Source: Prochlorococcus sp. AG-347-I06 (lineage in GTDB: Bacteria > Cyanobacteriota > Cyanobacteriia > PCC-6307 > Cyanobiaceae). Taken from it: 64,000 bases of DNA. Positions 52,027-62,556 of this stretch are shown one piece after another. The notes beneath the pieces were generated by a model, which was not told where the DNA came from, searched no databases, and saw only the letters and a list, made by a program, of their open reading frames with translations. The stretch is from positions 290,097 to 354,096 of the forward strand of contig QCBM01000002.1 in NCBI GenBank assembly GCA_003281605.1, read 5' to 3'. Position 1 is the first letter of the stretch. Each line of letters begins with the position of its first letter. Made by a program: the position numbers and the translations under genes.

Positions 52027-52360
52027 AATCCAAAAAAAATAGTGTCTGTGGAAATCAATTAAAACCTAACCTCATTTGTTGAAAAGTACTAAACAAAAAA
52101 TTCTATTTGTTGAATATTTTTTTCTTTTTTAGAAAATTTTAAATTTATTCAACAAATTAAAAATTTTTTACACATATTCTTTTCTTCGTAAACTAGGTAT
52201 ACAAACTGTTTAATTTAAAAATTCCACAGTTCCCACAAGAACTACTACTACTAAATTTTTTATTTTATTATTAATTTTTATATTAGAAAGTTAAAAAATT
52301 AATTTATTGAATTTAATTTACGAAAAAAGTATATTGTATTTGTAAAAGTTCCAAATTCTG
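52027..52360. other. oriC: Putative chromosomal replication origin region (thrC-dnaN intergenic)
   Basis: Large AT-rich non-coding gap directly upstream of dnaN. DnaA-box-like 9-mers at 52047-52055(-), 52166-52174(+), 52220-52228(+), 52229-52237(+); (CTA)x4 at 52242-52253, then an A/T-only stretch. Cyanobacterial origins are commonly beside dnaN. Confidence 0.65.
52074..52157. repeat. Three copies of the 10-mer ATTTGTTGAA (two direct, one inverted); copies 2 and 3 extend to a perfect 12-bp inverted repeat
   Basis: 52074-52083(+), 52105-52114(+), 52148-52157(-) read directly. Confidence 0.8.
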
Positions 52361-53518
52361 ATGGAAATTATTTGTAATCAAAATGAATTAAATAATGCTA
52401 TACAACTAGTAAGCAAAGCAGTTGCTACAAGACCAACGCATCCAATTCTTGCAAACATACTTTTAACAGCTGACGAAGGAACTAATAAAATTAGCGTCAC
52501 AGGATTTGACTTGAATTTAGGAATTCAAACTTCTTTTGATGGAACTGTTAAAAATAGTGGAGCTATAACTATACCTTCAAAACTTTTATCCGAAATAGTA
52601 AACAAACTACCTAATGAAACTCCTGTTTCCCTAGAAGTAGACGAGAATTCAGATAATATCCTAATAAAAAGTGATAGAGGTTCTTTTAATTTAAAAGGGA
52701 TACCCTCTGATGAATATCCTAATTTACCATTTGTGGAAAGCGGTACATCTTTGAATATTGATCCTAGTTCTTTTTTAAAGGCTTTAAAATCTACTATTTT
52801 TGCCAGTAGTAATGATGATTCAAAGCAACTACTTACTGGTGTTAATTTTACCTTCAAACCAAATTATTTAGAGTCTGCTTCTACAGATGGCCATAGATTG
52901 GCTGTTGCTTTAATCGGTAATGAAGAACATCTTGAAAATAAAGAAAACTTATCTTCAAATGTTGATGATTTATCGGTAACTATCCCAACTAGATCATTAA
53001 GAGAAATTGAAAAACTAGTATCTTTGAGAAGCTCAGAAAATTCAATTAAGCTTTTCTATGACAAAGGTCAAGTAGTATTTATATCTTCTAATCAAATAAT
53101 TACTACAAGAACTTTAGAAGGTACTTATCCTAATTATTCACAATTAATTCCTGACTCTTTTTCTAAAATTCTAAATTTTAATACAAAAAAATTAATTGAA
53201 GCATTAGAAAGAATTGCTGTTTTAGCTGATCAGCAAAGTAGTGTTGTAAAGATTAAATTAGATGATACAGATTTAGCTTCAATCAGCGCAGATGCTCAAG
53301 ACATTGGCAATGCAAATGAATCAATACCTGTCTCTTATTCTGGAGAAAATTTTGATATTGCATTTAACGTAAGATATTTGTTAGAAGGTTTAAAAGTTAT
53401 TGCTTCTGAAAATGTACTCTTAAAGTGTAATATTGCAACTACTCCAGCTGTTTTTGTACCAGAAGATAATCTTAATTCTTTTACTTATTTAGTTATGCCT
53501 GTGCAGGTTCGTTCTTAA
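52361..53518 (+). CDS. dnaN: DNA polymerase III beta sliding clamp
   Basis: MEIICNQNELNNAIQLVSKAVATRPTHPILANILL; C-terminal SFTYLVMPVQVR. Confidence 0.97.
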   Translation: MEIICNQNELNNAIQLVSKAVATRPTHPILANILLTADEGTNKISVTGFDLNLGIQTSFDGTVKNSGAITIPSKLLSEIVNKLPNETPVSLEVDENSDNILIKSDRGSFNLKGIPSDEYPNLPFVESGTSLNIDPSSFLKALKSTIFASSNDDSKQLLTGVNFTFKPNYLESASTDGHRLAVALIGNEEHLENKENLSSNVDDLSVTIPTRSLREIEKLVSLRSSENSIKLFYDKGQVVFISSNQIITTRTLEGTYPNYSQLIPDSFSKILNFNTKKLIEALERIAVLADQQSSVVKIKLDDTDLASISADAQDIGNANESIPVSYSGENFDIAFNVRYLLEGLKVIASENVLLKCNIATTPAVFVPEDNLNSFTYLVMPVQVRS

Positions 53519-53519
53519 T

Positions 53520-54227
53520 TTGAAATTACCTAAAGAGATTTTATTAAGTGACTTACTAAATTATAGTGTTAAGGGTAATATGGTCCTTAATTATGGAAAT
53601 GGTGAAAATGTTTGGATGCACCCTCCAGTTCACCGGATTTTAGGATGGTACTCTCGTCCTTCAAATTTTGATTTAAAAAGAAATGTTTGGCGATTAAATC
53701 AAATTACTCAAATAATTGATAATGAAATTTATGTCAAAGGTAATCCAGCTATTTCAGATTTAGCAACTTTAAATAGGTTCCCAACTTTAATAGAAGCTAA
53801 TCTTATAAATATAAATGGATCAAAGATAGGAGTCATTGTAGATTTTTTATTTGAAGTGAAAACGGGAAAAATTAAATATTACTTAGTTTCTAGGTCTAAT
53901 CCTAAGATTCCAGGTTCTAGTAGATGGAAATTAACTATTGATAATATTAATGACCAACAACCGGGATTGGTATTCTGTGAAAGTAACTCTTTAGATGATT
54001 TATCTTTAATAAAATCAAGTATTAAAAATGAATTTATGAAAAAAGGAAAAAAAATTTTTGATAGATTTGATGATATGAAAAATATTGCTTCTAATAGATT
54101 AGAGGAATGGCTTGAAGAAGATGAAGATATTAGCCAAAACTTAGATTTTAAACAAAAAAGTTTTTATAATAATGACAAAACATCTATCCCGTTTAGTGAA
54201 AAAAATGAAGATGACCCTTGGATATAA
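53520..54227 (+). CDS. PRC-barrel-like conserved hypothetical protein; TTG start
   Basis: IGVIVDFLFEVKTGKIKYYLVSRSNPKIPGSSRW; conserved position between dnaN and purL in picocyanobacteria as I recall. Confidence 0.75.
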   Translation: MKLPKEILLSDLLNYSVKGNMVLNYGNGENVWMHPPVHRILGWYSRPSNFDLKRNVWRLNQITQIIDNEIYVKGNPAISDLATLNRFPTLIEANLININGSKIGVIVDFLFEVKTGKIKYYLVSRSNPKIPGSSRWKLTIDNINDQQPGLVFCESNSLDDLSLIKSSIKNEFMKKGKKIFDRFDDMKNIASNRLEEWLEEDEDISQNLDFKQKSFYNNDKTSIPFSEKNEDDPWI

Positions 54228-54230
54228 ATA

Positions 54231-56570
54231 ATGATAAATCAAGAAAATAATGATCTATATGATCTTAATGAAGCACTACAAATTGAAAATTTAACACTAA
54301 AAGATTACGAAGAAATTTGCAAAAGATTAAAAAGAAAACCCAACAGAACGGAATTAGGCATGTTTGGTGTTATGTGGTCCGAACATTGTTGTTATAGAAA
54401 TTCAAAACCTTTACTATCTAAGTTTCCCACTAAAGGTAAAAATGTTTTAGTTGGACCTGGAGAAAATGCTGGCGTTATTGATGTTGGAAATAATCAAAAA
54501 CTTGTTTTTAAAATAGAAAGTCATAATCATCCTTCTGCTATTGAACCTTTTCAAGGCGCAGCAACAGGTGTAGGAGGAATTTTGAGAGATATATTTACAA
54601 TGGGTGCAAGGCCAATTGCAGTCTTGAATTCATTGAGATTCGGCAACCTTGATAAATCATCAAATGTTGATTTACTACGAGGAGTTGTATCCGGTATTGC
54701 ACATTATGGAAATTGCGTAGGTGTCCCAACTGTTGGAGGTGAAATTGACTTCGATGATAGTTACTCTGGAAATCCTTTAGTGAATGTTATGGCTTTAGGA
54801 CTTTTAGAGACCGAGGAAATCGTTTGTTCTGGAGCAAAAAATGTAGGATCACCAGTGTTATATGTTGGGAATACAACCGGCAGAGATGGTGTTGGTGGTG
54901 CTAGTTTTGCTAGCTCAGAATTATCAACTACTTCATTGGATGATAGGCCTGCAGTACAGGTAGGTGATCCATTTGTTGAGAAAAGTCTTATTGAAGCTTG
55001 TTTGGACGCTTTCAAGACAGGGGATGTAATTGCAGCTCAAGATATGGGTGCTGCAGGTTTAACATGCAGTAGCGCAGAAATGGCCGCAAATGGAAATTTA
55101 GGGATATCAATTGATTTAGATTTGGTCCCTTCTAGAGAAGATGATATGTCCTCATACCAATATTTATTATCTGAATCGCAAGAAAGAATGTTGTTTGTCG
55201 TTAAAGAAGAAAAAATTAATGATCTTATTGAAAAATTTAATAAATGGGGATTATATGCCAGTGTTATTGGTGAAGTGATAGGAACAAATGAGATAATTAT
55301 TTCTCATAAAGGTAAAATTGTGGCCCAAATACCTACTTCTGCCTTATCTGATGATACTCCTGTAAATTTTCACAATGTGATTAATAATCCACCCGATGAT
55401 CTTTTAAATAAATGGAAATGGAAAGAAAATAATTTACCAGAAATTCATGAGCAAAAAATATTTTCATTGAAGGAAAATAAGAATTTTTCTTTTTCAGAAA
55501 TTATTTTAAAACTACTCTCTAATCCATCAATAGCTTCTAAACGATGGATTTATAAACAATATGACTCTCAAGTTCAGGCAAATACAGTTTTTCAACCTGG
55601 AAAATCAGATGCAGCCGTAGTAAGACTTAGGGAGCAAAATAAAAAAAATAAAATTAAAGTATTTTCTGGTATCGCTGCTTCAGTTGATTGCAATAGTAGA
55701 TGGGTTGCGCTTGATCCTTTTAGAGGATCTATCGCTGCCGTTGCAGAGTCCGCTAGAAACGTTAGTTGTGTTGGTGCTCAACCAGTAGCAATTACAAATA
55801 ATTTAAATTTTTCTTCCCCTGAGAATGAAACAGGATATTGGCAACTCTCTTCTTCATGTAATGGAATTACCGAAGCCTGTAAAGCTTTAGAAACTCCTGT
55901 TACAGGAGGTAATGTATCTCTATATAATGAATCTAAAAATAAAGATAATTTAATTACTCCTATTAATCCTACTCCTGTTATTGGAATGGTTGGAAAGATA
56001 GATAATGTTGAAAAAGCTATAAGTAGTGAATGGAAAAATATTGAAGATCAAATCTGGTTAATTGGTTCTTCTAAATCAGAAATAAAAATTGCAGCTAGTT
56101 CTTATTTGGAATATATTCATGGAGAAATTACAGGTCGGCCTCCAAAAATAGATTTGATGGATGAAAAGTTTTGCCAAAGTTTTTTAAGAAATGCGATTTT
56201 GAACAATCTTGTAGTTTCTTCACACGATATAAGTGACGGAGGTTTAGCTATAGCTATAGCAGAGTCTTGTATTTTGTCCTCAATGGGTGCAACTCTAGAA
56301 TTAGAAAAAGATTCAAATAGAGTTGATAATTTATTGTTTGCCGAGGGAGGGTCAAGAATTATTTTTTCGATTAGTAAAATAAAACAAAATGAATGGTTGA
56401 ATTATTTAAAACAAAATCAATTAAATTTGCCCTCAAGTGTTTATGTCAAAAAATTAGGATTCGTATCTAGTGACTCGCTTAAGATAAAAATCAATGAAAA
56501 AAATATTTGCAATATTAGGGTTGAGGAATTAACCGAAAAATTTAATAATAGTATTTCAGATTACTTTTAA
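54231..56570 (+). CDS. purL: Phosphoribosylformylglycinamidine synthase subunit II
   Basis: MWSEHCCYRNSKPLL, KIESHNHPSAIEPFQGAATGVGGILRDIFTMGARP, SHDISDGGLAIAIAESC. Confidence 0.97.
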   Translation: MINQENNDLYDLNEALQIENLTLKDYEEICKRLKRKPNRTELGMFGVMWSEHCCYRNSKPLLSKFPTKGKNVLVGPGENAGVIDVGNNQKLVFKIESHNHPSAIEPFQGAATGVGGILRDIFTMGARPIAVLNSLRFGNLDKSSNVDLLRGVVSGIAHYGNCVGVPTVGGEIDFDDSYSGNPLVNVMALGLLETEEIVCSGAKNVGSPVLYVGNTTGRDGVGGASFASSELSTTSLDDRPAVQVGDPFVEKSLIEACLDAFKTGDVIAAQDMGAAGLTCSSAEMAANGNLGISIDLDLVPSREDDMSSYQYLLSESQERMLFVVKEEKINDLIEKFNKWGLYASVIGEVIGTNEIIISHKGKIVAQIPTSALSDDTPVNFHNVINNPPDDLLNKWKWKENNLPEIHEQKIFSLKENKNFSFSEIILKLLSNPSIASKRWIYKQYDSQVQANTVFQPGKSDAAVVRLREQNKKNKIKVFSGIAASVDCNSRWVALDPFRGSIAAVAESARNVSCVGAQPVAITNNLNFSSPENETGYWQLSSSCNGITEACKALETPVTGGNVSLYNESKNKDNLITPINPTPVIGMVGKIDNVEKAISSEWKNIEDQIWLIGSSKSEIKIAASSYLEYIHGEITGRPPKIDLMDEKFCQSFLRNAILNNLVVSSHDISDGGLAIAIAESCILSSMGATLELEKDSNRVDNLLFAEGGSRIIFSISKIKQNEWLNYLKQNQLNLPSSVYVKKLGFVSSDSLKIKINEKNICNIRVEELTEKFNNSISDYF

Positions 56571-56617
56571 ATATGAAAAACATTTCTCAACTATTAATTA
56601 TTTTTAGATATTAAGTT

Positions 56618-58078
56618 ATGTGCGGAATAGTTGGAATTGTTTCTTCAAATGATGTAAATCAACAAATTTACGATAGTCTTTTGCTTTTGCAGCATAGGGG
56701 TCAAGACTCAACAGGTATAGCAACAATGGAAAATACTGTTTTTCATATACATAAGGTTAAAGGTCAGGTTAATACTGCTTATAGAACTAGAGATATGAGG
56801 AATTTAATAGGCAAAATTGGATTGGGTCATGTTAGGTATGCAACAAAGGGATCAGCAGAAAGTGTAGAAGAAGCACAGCCTTTTTATGTTAATGCTCCTT
56901 ATGGAATTGTTTTGATACATAATGGAAATTTGACTAATACCAGAGATTTAGAAAAACAGTTATTTAATGTCGACAAGCGGCATACAAATTCATCAAGTGA
57001 TACTGAAATGTTGTTAAATGTATTTGCGACAGAATTACAAGAACAAATTAATAATCAAGAATTAGAACCTGATATTATTTTTAATGCGGTCAAATCTTTA
57101 CACAAAAGAATTCAGGGGTCATATGCTTCAATTGCATTAATTTCAGGACACGGCTTATTAGCATTTAGAGATCCTTTTGGTATTAGGCCTTTAGTCATAG
57201 GGAAAAGACTTTCATTAACCACAAAAAAAGAAGAATGGATGGTTGCAAGCGAATCTTTAGTACTTGAGAATAATGATTATGAAGTAGTGAGAGATGTAGA
57301 TCCAGGAGAAGCTGTTTTTATAAATCTTGATGGAGAGTTTTTCTCTAAGCAATGTTCTGAAAATCCAATGTTATTTCCCTGTGCTTTTGAATATGTTTAC
57401 TTAGCTAGGCCAGATTCAATTATGAATGGAATTTCAGTCTATAAAGCTCGTTTAAGGATGGGAGATTACTTAGCAGAAACAATAAAAGAAACAATTAATT
57501 CTGGAGATATTGATGTAGTTATGCCTATTCCTGATTCTTCTCGACCCGCGGCAATGCAAGTTGCAAGACAGTTAGGGATAGAATATAGAGAAGGTTTTTT
57601 TAAAAATAGATATGTTGGCAGAACATTCATAATGCCTGGTCAGCAGAAACGTAAGAAATCTGTAAGGCAAAAATTAAATGCCATGAGTGCAGAGTTTAAA
57701 AATAAAAATGTATTAATTGTTGATGACTCTATAGTAAGAGGTACTACTTCAAAAGAAATTGTTCAGATGGCTAAAGATGCAGGAGCAAATAAAGTTTTTT
57801 TTACATCAGCAGCTCCTCCTGTTCGTTATCCTCACGTTTATGGAATTAATATGCCTAATAGAGATGAATTAATAGCTCATAATAGGACAGTAAGTGAAAT
57901 CGCCGATAAACTTGAAATCGATAACCTTGTTTATCAAAGTGTTGAAAGTTTGCGTAAATCTATAATTGGTGATTCTTCTATTAAAGGATTAGAGATGAGT
58001 TGTTTTACTGGTGATTATGTAACTGGAACAGTAAATCAAGAATACTTAAATTGGGTAGAAAATGAATATAAATCTTAG
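56618..58078 (+). CDS. purF: Amidophosphoribosyltransferase
   Basis: [57 protein letters not shown]. Confidence 0.97.
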   Translation: MCGIVGIVSSNDVNQQIYDSLLLLQHRGQDSTGIATMENTVFHIHKVKGQVNTAYRTRDMRNLIGKIGLGHVRYATKGSAESVEEAQPFYVNAPYGIVLIHNGNLTNTRDLEKQLFNVDKRHTNSSSDTEMLLNVFATELQEQINNQELEPDIIFNAVKSLHKRIQGSYASIALISGHGLLAFRDPFGIRPLVIGKRLSLTTKKEEWMVASESLVLENNDYEVVRDVDPGEAVFINLDGEFFSKQCSENPMLFPCAFEYVYLARPDSIMNGISVYKARLRMGDYLAETIKETINSGDIDVVMPIPDSSRPAAMQVARQLGIEYREGFFKNRYVGRTFIMPGQQKRKKSVRQKLNAMSAEFKNKNVLIVDDSIVRGTTSKEIVQMAKDAGANKVFFTSAAPPVRYPHVYGINMPNRDELIAHNRTVSEIADKLEIDNLVYQSVESLRKSIIGDSSIKGLEMSCFTGDYVTGTVNQEYLNWVENEYKS

Positions 58079-60516
58079 TCGAGAAAGTTTTCAAGTCGGA
58101 AACAATTTTCAAGGTATTCATCATTATCTAATTTTAAAAAATCAATTAAAAAGTTTGATTTATTGGATTTGAAATTTAATTTATTTAGATCTAATCTCGC
58201 GGATTTATTTTTATTAGTTTCAATATCAAGGTAATGGTTACTTGCCATTATTTTGAGGAAGTAATCGTTTTTAAGTTGGGTTTTTTCATTCAAATATCCC
58301 AAACTATATTCATTTGAGGAGTAAATTTCATTACTATTGATACAAAAGATTTTTCCTCGTTTAGATATTAAAAAAATATTTTCTCCATCATTAAATGTAC
58401 AGCAAGAAACAATTTTTTCAGATGGTAAAAGTTTTGCAATTACTGATCCTTGGGATTGTTTTGAAGTTGGAATTAAAAATTTATTTGATAAATTAAATTT
58501 AAAAATTCTTCCTATCGAGGTTAATATTATTAAATCTTTGCTTTCATTTGAAATAAAAGAATCAATTGTTTTTAAATTATTTTTTAATTTTGTAATTGTG
58601 AAAGATCTATTACTTTTAATCATATCTTCATCAAATAAAACTTTTTTAAATCTTCCATCTGAATTTAATATACATAAATAATTTCTATTTTCTTTTTTAA
58701 TTGAATGAAAATTTATTATTTCACTAGGATGAATATTTCCAAGAATTTTGTTATCTAATTTATAGTCTTTATTAATATTTGATTCCCAATCAATGTTAAA
58801 TACTTTTCCCGTATTTGTGATTCCAATTAATTTAATATTTTTTTCAATATTACATATAAATTTTTGAATATTTTTATTATCTATAATTTTATTTACAACC
58901 TCAAATGATTTCTTATAATTACCTAAAATCATCTTTTTTAAATATAATCTATTGTCTATGTACAATTTTGTTTTTTTATTTATGAAGTCCTCTAATATTT
59001 GATTATTAAGCGTTTCTAATTCTTCATTTTGATTTATATTTTTAATTATTTTTGTTTTACGTATAACATTGTACTTTTTCTTTAAAATTATTAATTCCTC
59101 TATAAGTAATTCAAGTAATAATTCTCTTTCGTTCAATAATTTTTGAAAATAATTCTTTTTTTCTACTAAATCTTTTATATCGTTATCAATTTGATTTTTT
59201 TCTAGACTTGTTAATTTTTTTAGTGGCATATCCAAAACTGAATTCGCTTGTTTTTCACTTAAGAAAAAATTTTCCACTAATTTTGATCTAGCTTGCGCAG
59301 AGTTTTCTGATTCTTCAATAACTGCGATAACTTTTTTTATGTTTTTTGTAGCTTTAGATAAACCTTCTGATATTTCTAGTTTATCAAGAGTGTTTTTTAG
59401 AAAATAAAAAGTTCTTTTTCTAATTGTTTCTTCTCTAAATTCAAGAAAATAGTTTAGATATTTTTTCAGATTTAGTTGTACAGGTTTGCCTTTAATTAAA
59501 GCTAAGAATATTGCACCAAAATTTGTTTGGAGAGTTGTTTTTTTATATAAATTTGAAATAACAAGTTCAGAATTAGAATCTTTTTTTAGTTCTATTACAA
59601 TTCTCATACCATCTCTATCGCTTTCATCTCTAATATCTGAGATCCCATCCATTTTTCCTGTATTAACAATTTCTGCGAGTTTTTCAATCCAGCCTGCTTT
59701 ATTAATTTGGTAAGGAAGTTCAGTAATGATTAATGCATTTTTCTTATGTTTCCCTTTGCCTAAATTTATCTCTTCCGTATTTATAACTCCTCTTATCGTT
59801 ATAGATCCTTTTCCCGTTTGATAAAGTTCTTCTATTGTTGAATTATAAATTAACTCTCCGCCTGTAGGAAAATCAGGTCCTCTAATAATTTTAGAAAGTT
59901 TCTTATCACTAATATCATTATTTTTTATTAATGCAATTAAACCATCTACAATTTCTCCTAGGTTGTGAGGAGGTATGTTTGTTGCCATGCCGACAGCAAT
60001 ACCTGATGAGCCGTTCAATAATAAAAATGGAAGTTGGGCCGGAAGAACATCTGGTTCTTTTTGAGAACCGTCAAAGTTATTTGAAAAGCTTACTGTTTCT
60101 GATCCAATTTCTTCAAGAAAACCTTTATGAGCTATCGGGGCTAATCTGGTTTCAGTATATCTCATTGCTGCTGGCGGATCATTATCTACAGATCCAAAAT
60201 TTCCATGGCCGTCCAGAGCAGGATATTTTGTAGAAAAATTTTGTACTAGCCTTACTAATGCATCATATACTGCTTGATCTCCATGAGGATGGTACTTTCC
60301 AAGTACATCTCCCACAACTCTCGCACACTTTCTAAAGGGTTTATCAGGTGTTAATCCTAATTCGTACATCGCAAAAAGTATTCTTCTTTGCACAGGCTTT
60401 AGACCGTCTCTTGCATCGGGTAGAGCACGTCCAACTATTACGCTCATTGCATACTCCAAATAAGAACGTTGCATTTCTTCTTGAAGTGAGATGGAAGTGA
60501 AGTTTTTCTTATCCAT
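58075..60516 (-). CDS. DNA gyrase/topoisomerase IV subunit A family
   Basis: [76 protein letters not shown]-terminal domain lacks a recognisable QRRGGKG GyrA box. Confidence 0.92.
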   Translation of the reverse strand: MDKKNFTSISLQEEMQRSYLEYAMSVIVGRALPDARDGLKPVQRRILFAMYELGLTPDKPFRKCARVVGDVLGKYHPHGDQAVYDALVRLVQNFSTKYPALDGHGNFGSVDNDPPAAMRYTETRLAPIAHKGFLEEIGSETVSFSNNFDGSQKEPDVLPAQLPFLLLNGSSGIAVGMATNIPPHNLGEIVDGLIALIKNNDISDKKLSKIIRGPDFPTGGELIYNSTIEELYQTGKGSITIRGVINTEEINLGKGKHKKNALIITELPYQINKAGWIEKLAEIVNTGKMDGISDIRDESDRDGMRIVIELKKDSNSELVISNLYKKTTLQTNFGAIFLALIKGKPVQLNLKKYLNYFLEFREETIRKRTFYFLKNTLDKLEISEGLSKATKNIKKVIAVIEESENSAQARSKLVENFFLSEKQANSVLDMPLKKLTSLEKNQIDNDIKDLVEKKNYFQKLLNERELLLELLIEELIILKKKYNVIRKTKIIKNINQNEELETLNNQILEDFINKKTKLYIDNRLYLKKMILGNYKKSFEVVNKIIDNKNIQKFICNIEKNIKLIGITNTGKVFNIDWESNINKDYKLDNKILGNIHPSEIINFHSIKKENRNYLCILNSDGRFKKVLFDEDMIKSNRSFTITKLKNNLKTIDSFISNESKDLIILTSIGRIFKFNLSNKFLIPTSKQSQGSVIAKLLPSEKIVSCCTFNDGENIFLISKRGKIFCINSNEIYSSNEYSLGYLNEKTQLKNDYFLKIMASNHYLDIETNKNKSARLDLNKLNFKSNKSNFLIDFLKLDNDEYLENCFRLENFLD

Positions 60517-60603
60517 TAGAACGTAAAATTAAAAAAATTATTGATTAACTAAATTAAGACTAATAGGTAAAACAATATTTACCAGTATTGAAGATTAATA
60601 TGA

Positions 60604-61458
60604 TTAATTTATTTTAGATTTGGCCAGTATTACATCTTTTTTAAGTTGTTCATTTTGTAAAAGAATTTCTGTAGAGGATTGTAATTTTTCTCCCCATAAC
60701 TGTTCTTTTCTATAATCATAATTGACATATTTAGGATCTTTAGTCAAAGCTTTTTTTGCCAGCTGAATTGCTAATTTATTATCTTGGATATTTATACATG
60801 AGGCTAGGCCTAGTAATGGTTCAGCATTTTCTTCAATTGAGATTGCACTTTCAAAAAGTTTGATTGAGAGATTTACATTGTTTCTCTCGAAATAAGCTAA
60901 ACCTTTATTATTGATTGCTTGCCAGAAATCAGGTTTAATTTTTATAGATTTATCAAACAATTTAATTGCTCCCAAATAATTTTTTTCCATTAATAAAATA
61001 TTTCCTAATTGAAAAATAGCTTTGTGGTTATTAGGCTCAATCTTTATTCCTTTTTCTAAAGCATTCTTTGCTTTTGTTTGTTGGGAAATTTTTAAGTAAA
61101 CATTACTTTTAGTAAAATATATTTCGCTAATATTTGGATTGATCTGTTCTGCTTTATTAAGAGAATTTAATGCGTTTTTGTATTTTTTGTTAGCTATTTG
61201 TGTTTCAGCCAAAATCAACCATAGTTTTTCATCTTTTGCATTTATTTTTACTGCTAATTTGGCTAAGTTAAGACTGTCTTCATATAGACCAAAATAAAGT
61301 AATTGATATGCATTTTTGCCAATATATAAACTTTGCTTTTGTAAATTTTTTATTGTTGGGAAATAATAATAGGGAACTATTGCTTGAATTATTTCTATTT
61401 GAAAAAAGTGAAAACAGATAAAGAAGATCCAGATTGTTTTTTTTAATAACTTTTTCAT
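60604..61458 (-). CDS. TPR-repeat protein with N-terminal signal/TM segment
   Basis: Repeated TPR units (LWLILAETQIANKKYKNALNSLNKAEQINPN; AIFQLGNILLMEKNYLGAIKLFDKSIKIKPD). Confidence 0.88.
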   Translation of the reverse strand: MKKLLKKTIWIFFICFHFFQIEIIQAIVPYYYFPTIKNLQKQSLYIGKNAYQLLYFGLYEDSLNLAKLAVKINAKDEKLWLILAETQIANKKYKNALNSLNKAEQINPNISEIYFTKSNVYLKISQQTKAKNALEKGIKIEPNNHKAIFQLGNILLMEKNYLGAIKLFDKSIKIKPDFWQAINNKGLAYFERNNVNLSIKLFESAISIEENAEPLLGLASCINIQDNKLAIQLAKKALTKDPKYVNYDYRKEQLWGEKLQSSTEILLQNEQLKKDVILAKSKIN

Positions 61459-62411
61459 ATCTTAATTTTTTTATTTTTTATATTTGCTTGTATGTTTCTT
61501 TTCCACATCCATGGTTTAATTCTTTTTAAAGTAGTTCCTTTAAGATTTTCTTGCCACGTTGTATCGTCCCAATTGAGGGACTCAATATTTAGATTTTTAA
61601 TCCATTCTTTCGGTGTAGTTTCATGATTATTGTTGTATGGCACTGATTTATTCCATGGACAAACATCTTGACAAATATCACATCCTGCAATCCAACCTCC
61701 TAAATTTTTTTCTATTTTCTTTGGAATAGTTTTATCTCTGCTCTCTATTGTGTGATACGCAATGCAAAGATCTGATTGTATTACAAAGGGTTCTACGATT
61801 GCATTTGTAGGACAATGTTCAATACAAATATCACATTTTCCACAAAGTGATTGATGAGGTTTATCTGGTATTAAGTCTTTTGTGAGAATCATAAAACCCA
61901 AAGTAAACCAAGAACCGTTTTTTTTGCTGATTAAATTACTATTTTTACCTATCCAACCAATCCCTGCCTCCTCTGCCCATGCTTTTTCAAGAAGCGGAGA
62001 GGTATCAACACATATTTTCCATTTGCAATCAGGGATTGATAGGTCGATCCATTTACCAATATTCTTTAATTTTTTGTGAATCACTTTATGATAATCCTCT
62101 CCTTGACTAAATTTAGCTATCTTGAGGAAATTATTATTGTTGTTTTGTGAATTAATGTAAGTAAATCCAACGCTTAAAACACTTTTTGCATCTTCAAAAA
62201 GTGAGTCTATATTTTTTCTTTTTTCTGCTTCCATCCATTTCATTTCAGAATGATAATTATTTGATAACCATCTTTCTAATGCATTAGTTCTTAATTTTAT
62301 TCGTGAACTACCAGGTATTGAAGCTATTCCTGCAACTGTAAAACCTTCAAGAATAGCTCTTTCTTTTAATTTTTTACTCATTTCTTTTTTGTCCTGAATC
62401 GTATCAATCAT
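61455..62411 (-). CDS. queG: Epoxyqueuosine reductase
   Basis: Two 4Fe-4S motifs CGKCDICIEHCPTNAI and CDICQDVCPWN; WAEEAGIGWIGKNSNLI. Confidence 0.93.
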   Translation of the reverse strand: MIDTIQDKKEMSKKLKERAILEGFTVAGIASIPGSSRIKLRTNALERWLSNNYHSEMKWMEAEKRKNIDSLFEDAKSVLSVGFTYINSQNNNNNFLKIAKFSQGEDYHKVIHKKLKNIGKWIDLSIPDCKWKICVDTSPLLEKAWAEEAGIGWIGKNSNLISKKNGSWFTLGFMILTKDLIPDKPHQSLCGKCDICIEHCPTNAIVEPFVIQSDLCIAYHTIESRDKTIPKKIEKNLGGWIAGCDICQDVCPWNKSVPYNNNHETTPKEWIKNLNIESLNWDDTTWQENLKGTTLKRIKPWMWKRNIQANIKNKKIKI

Positions 62412-62476
62412 TTCTTTTTTCTTTATGGAATTTCTTTTAAGAGTTATTTTTAGAGAATAAACTTTTAAATAAAATA

Positions 62477-62499
62477 GATATATTTAAGAAAAATATATC
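62477..62499. promoter_or_regulatory. Perfect 9-bp inverted repeat GATATATTT-AAGAA-AAATATATC in the queG/DUF502 divergent intergenic
   Basis: Read directly from sequence: arms 62477-62485 and 62491-62499, 5-nt spacer. Confidence 0.5.
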
Positions 62500-62556
62500 C
62501 TAACTTTGTAAAAACAGTTAAATTATTAGTAAAGTTAATATAGTTAAAGAGTTATT

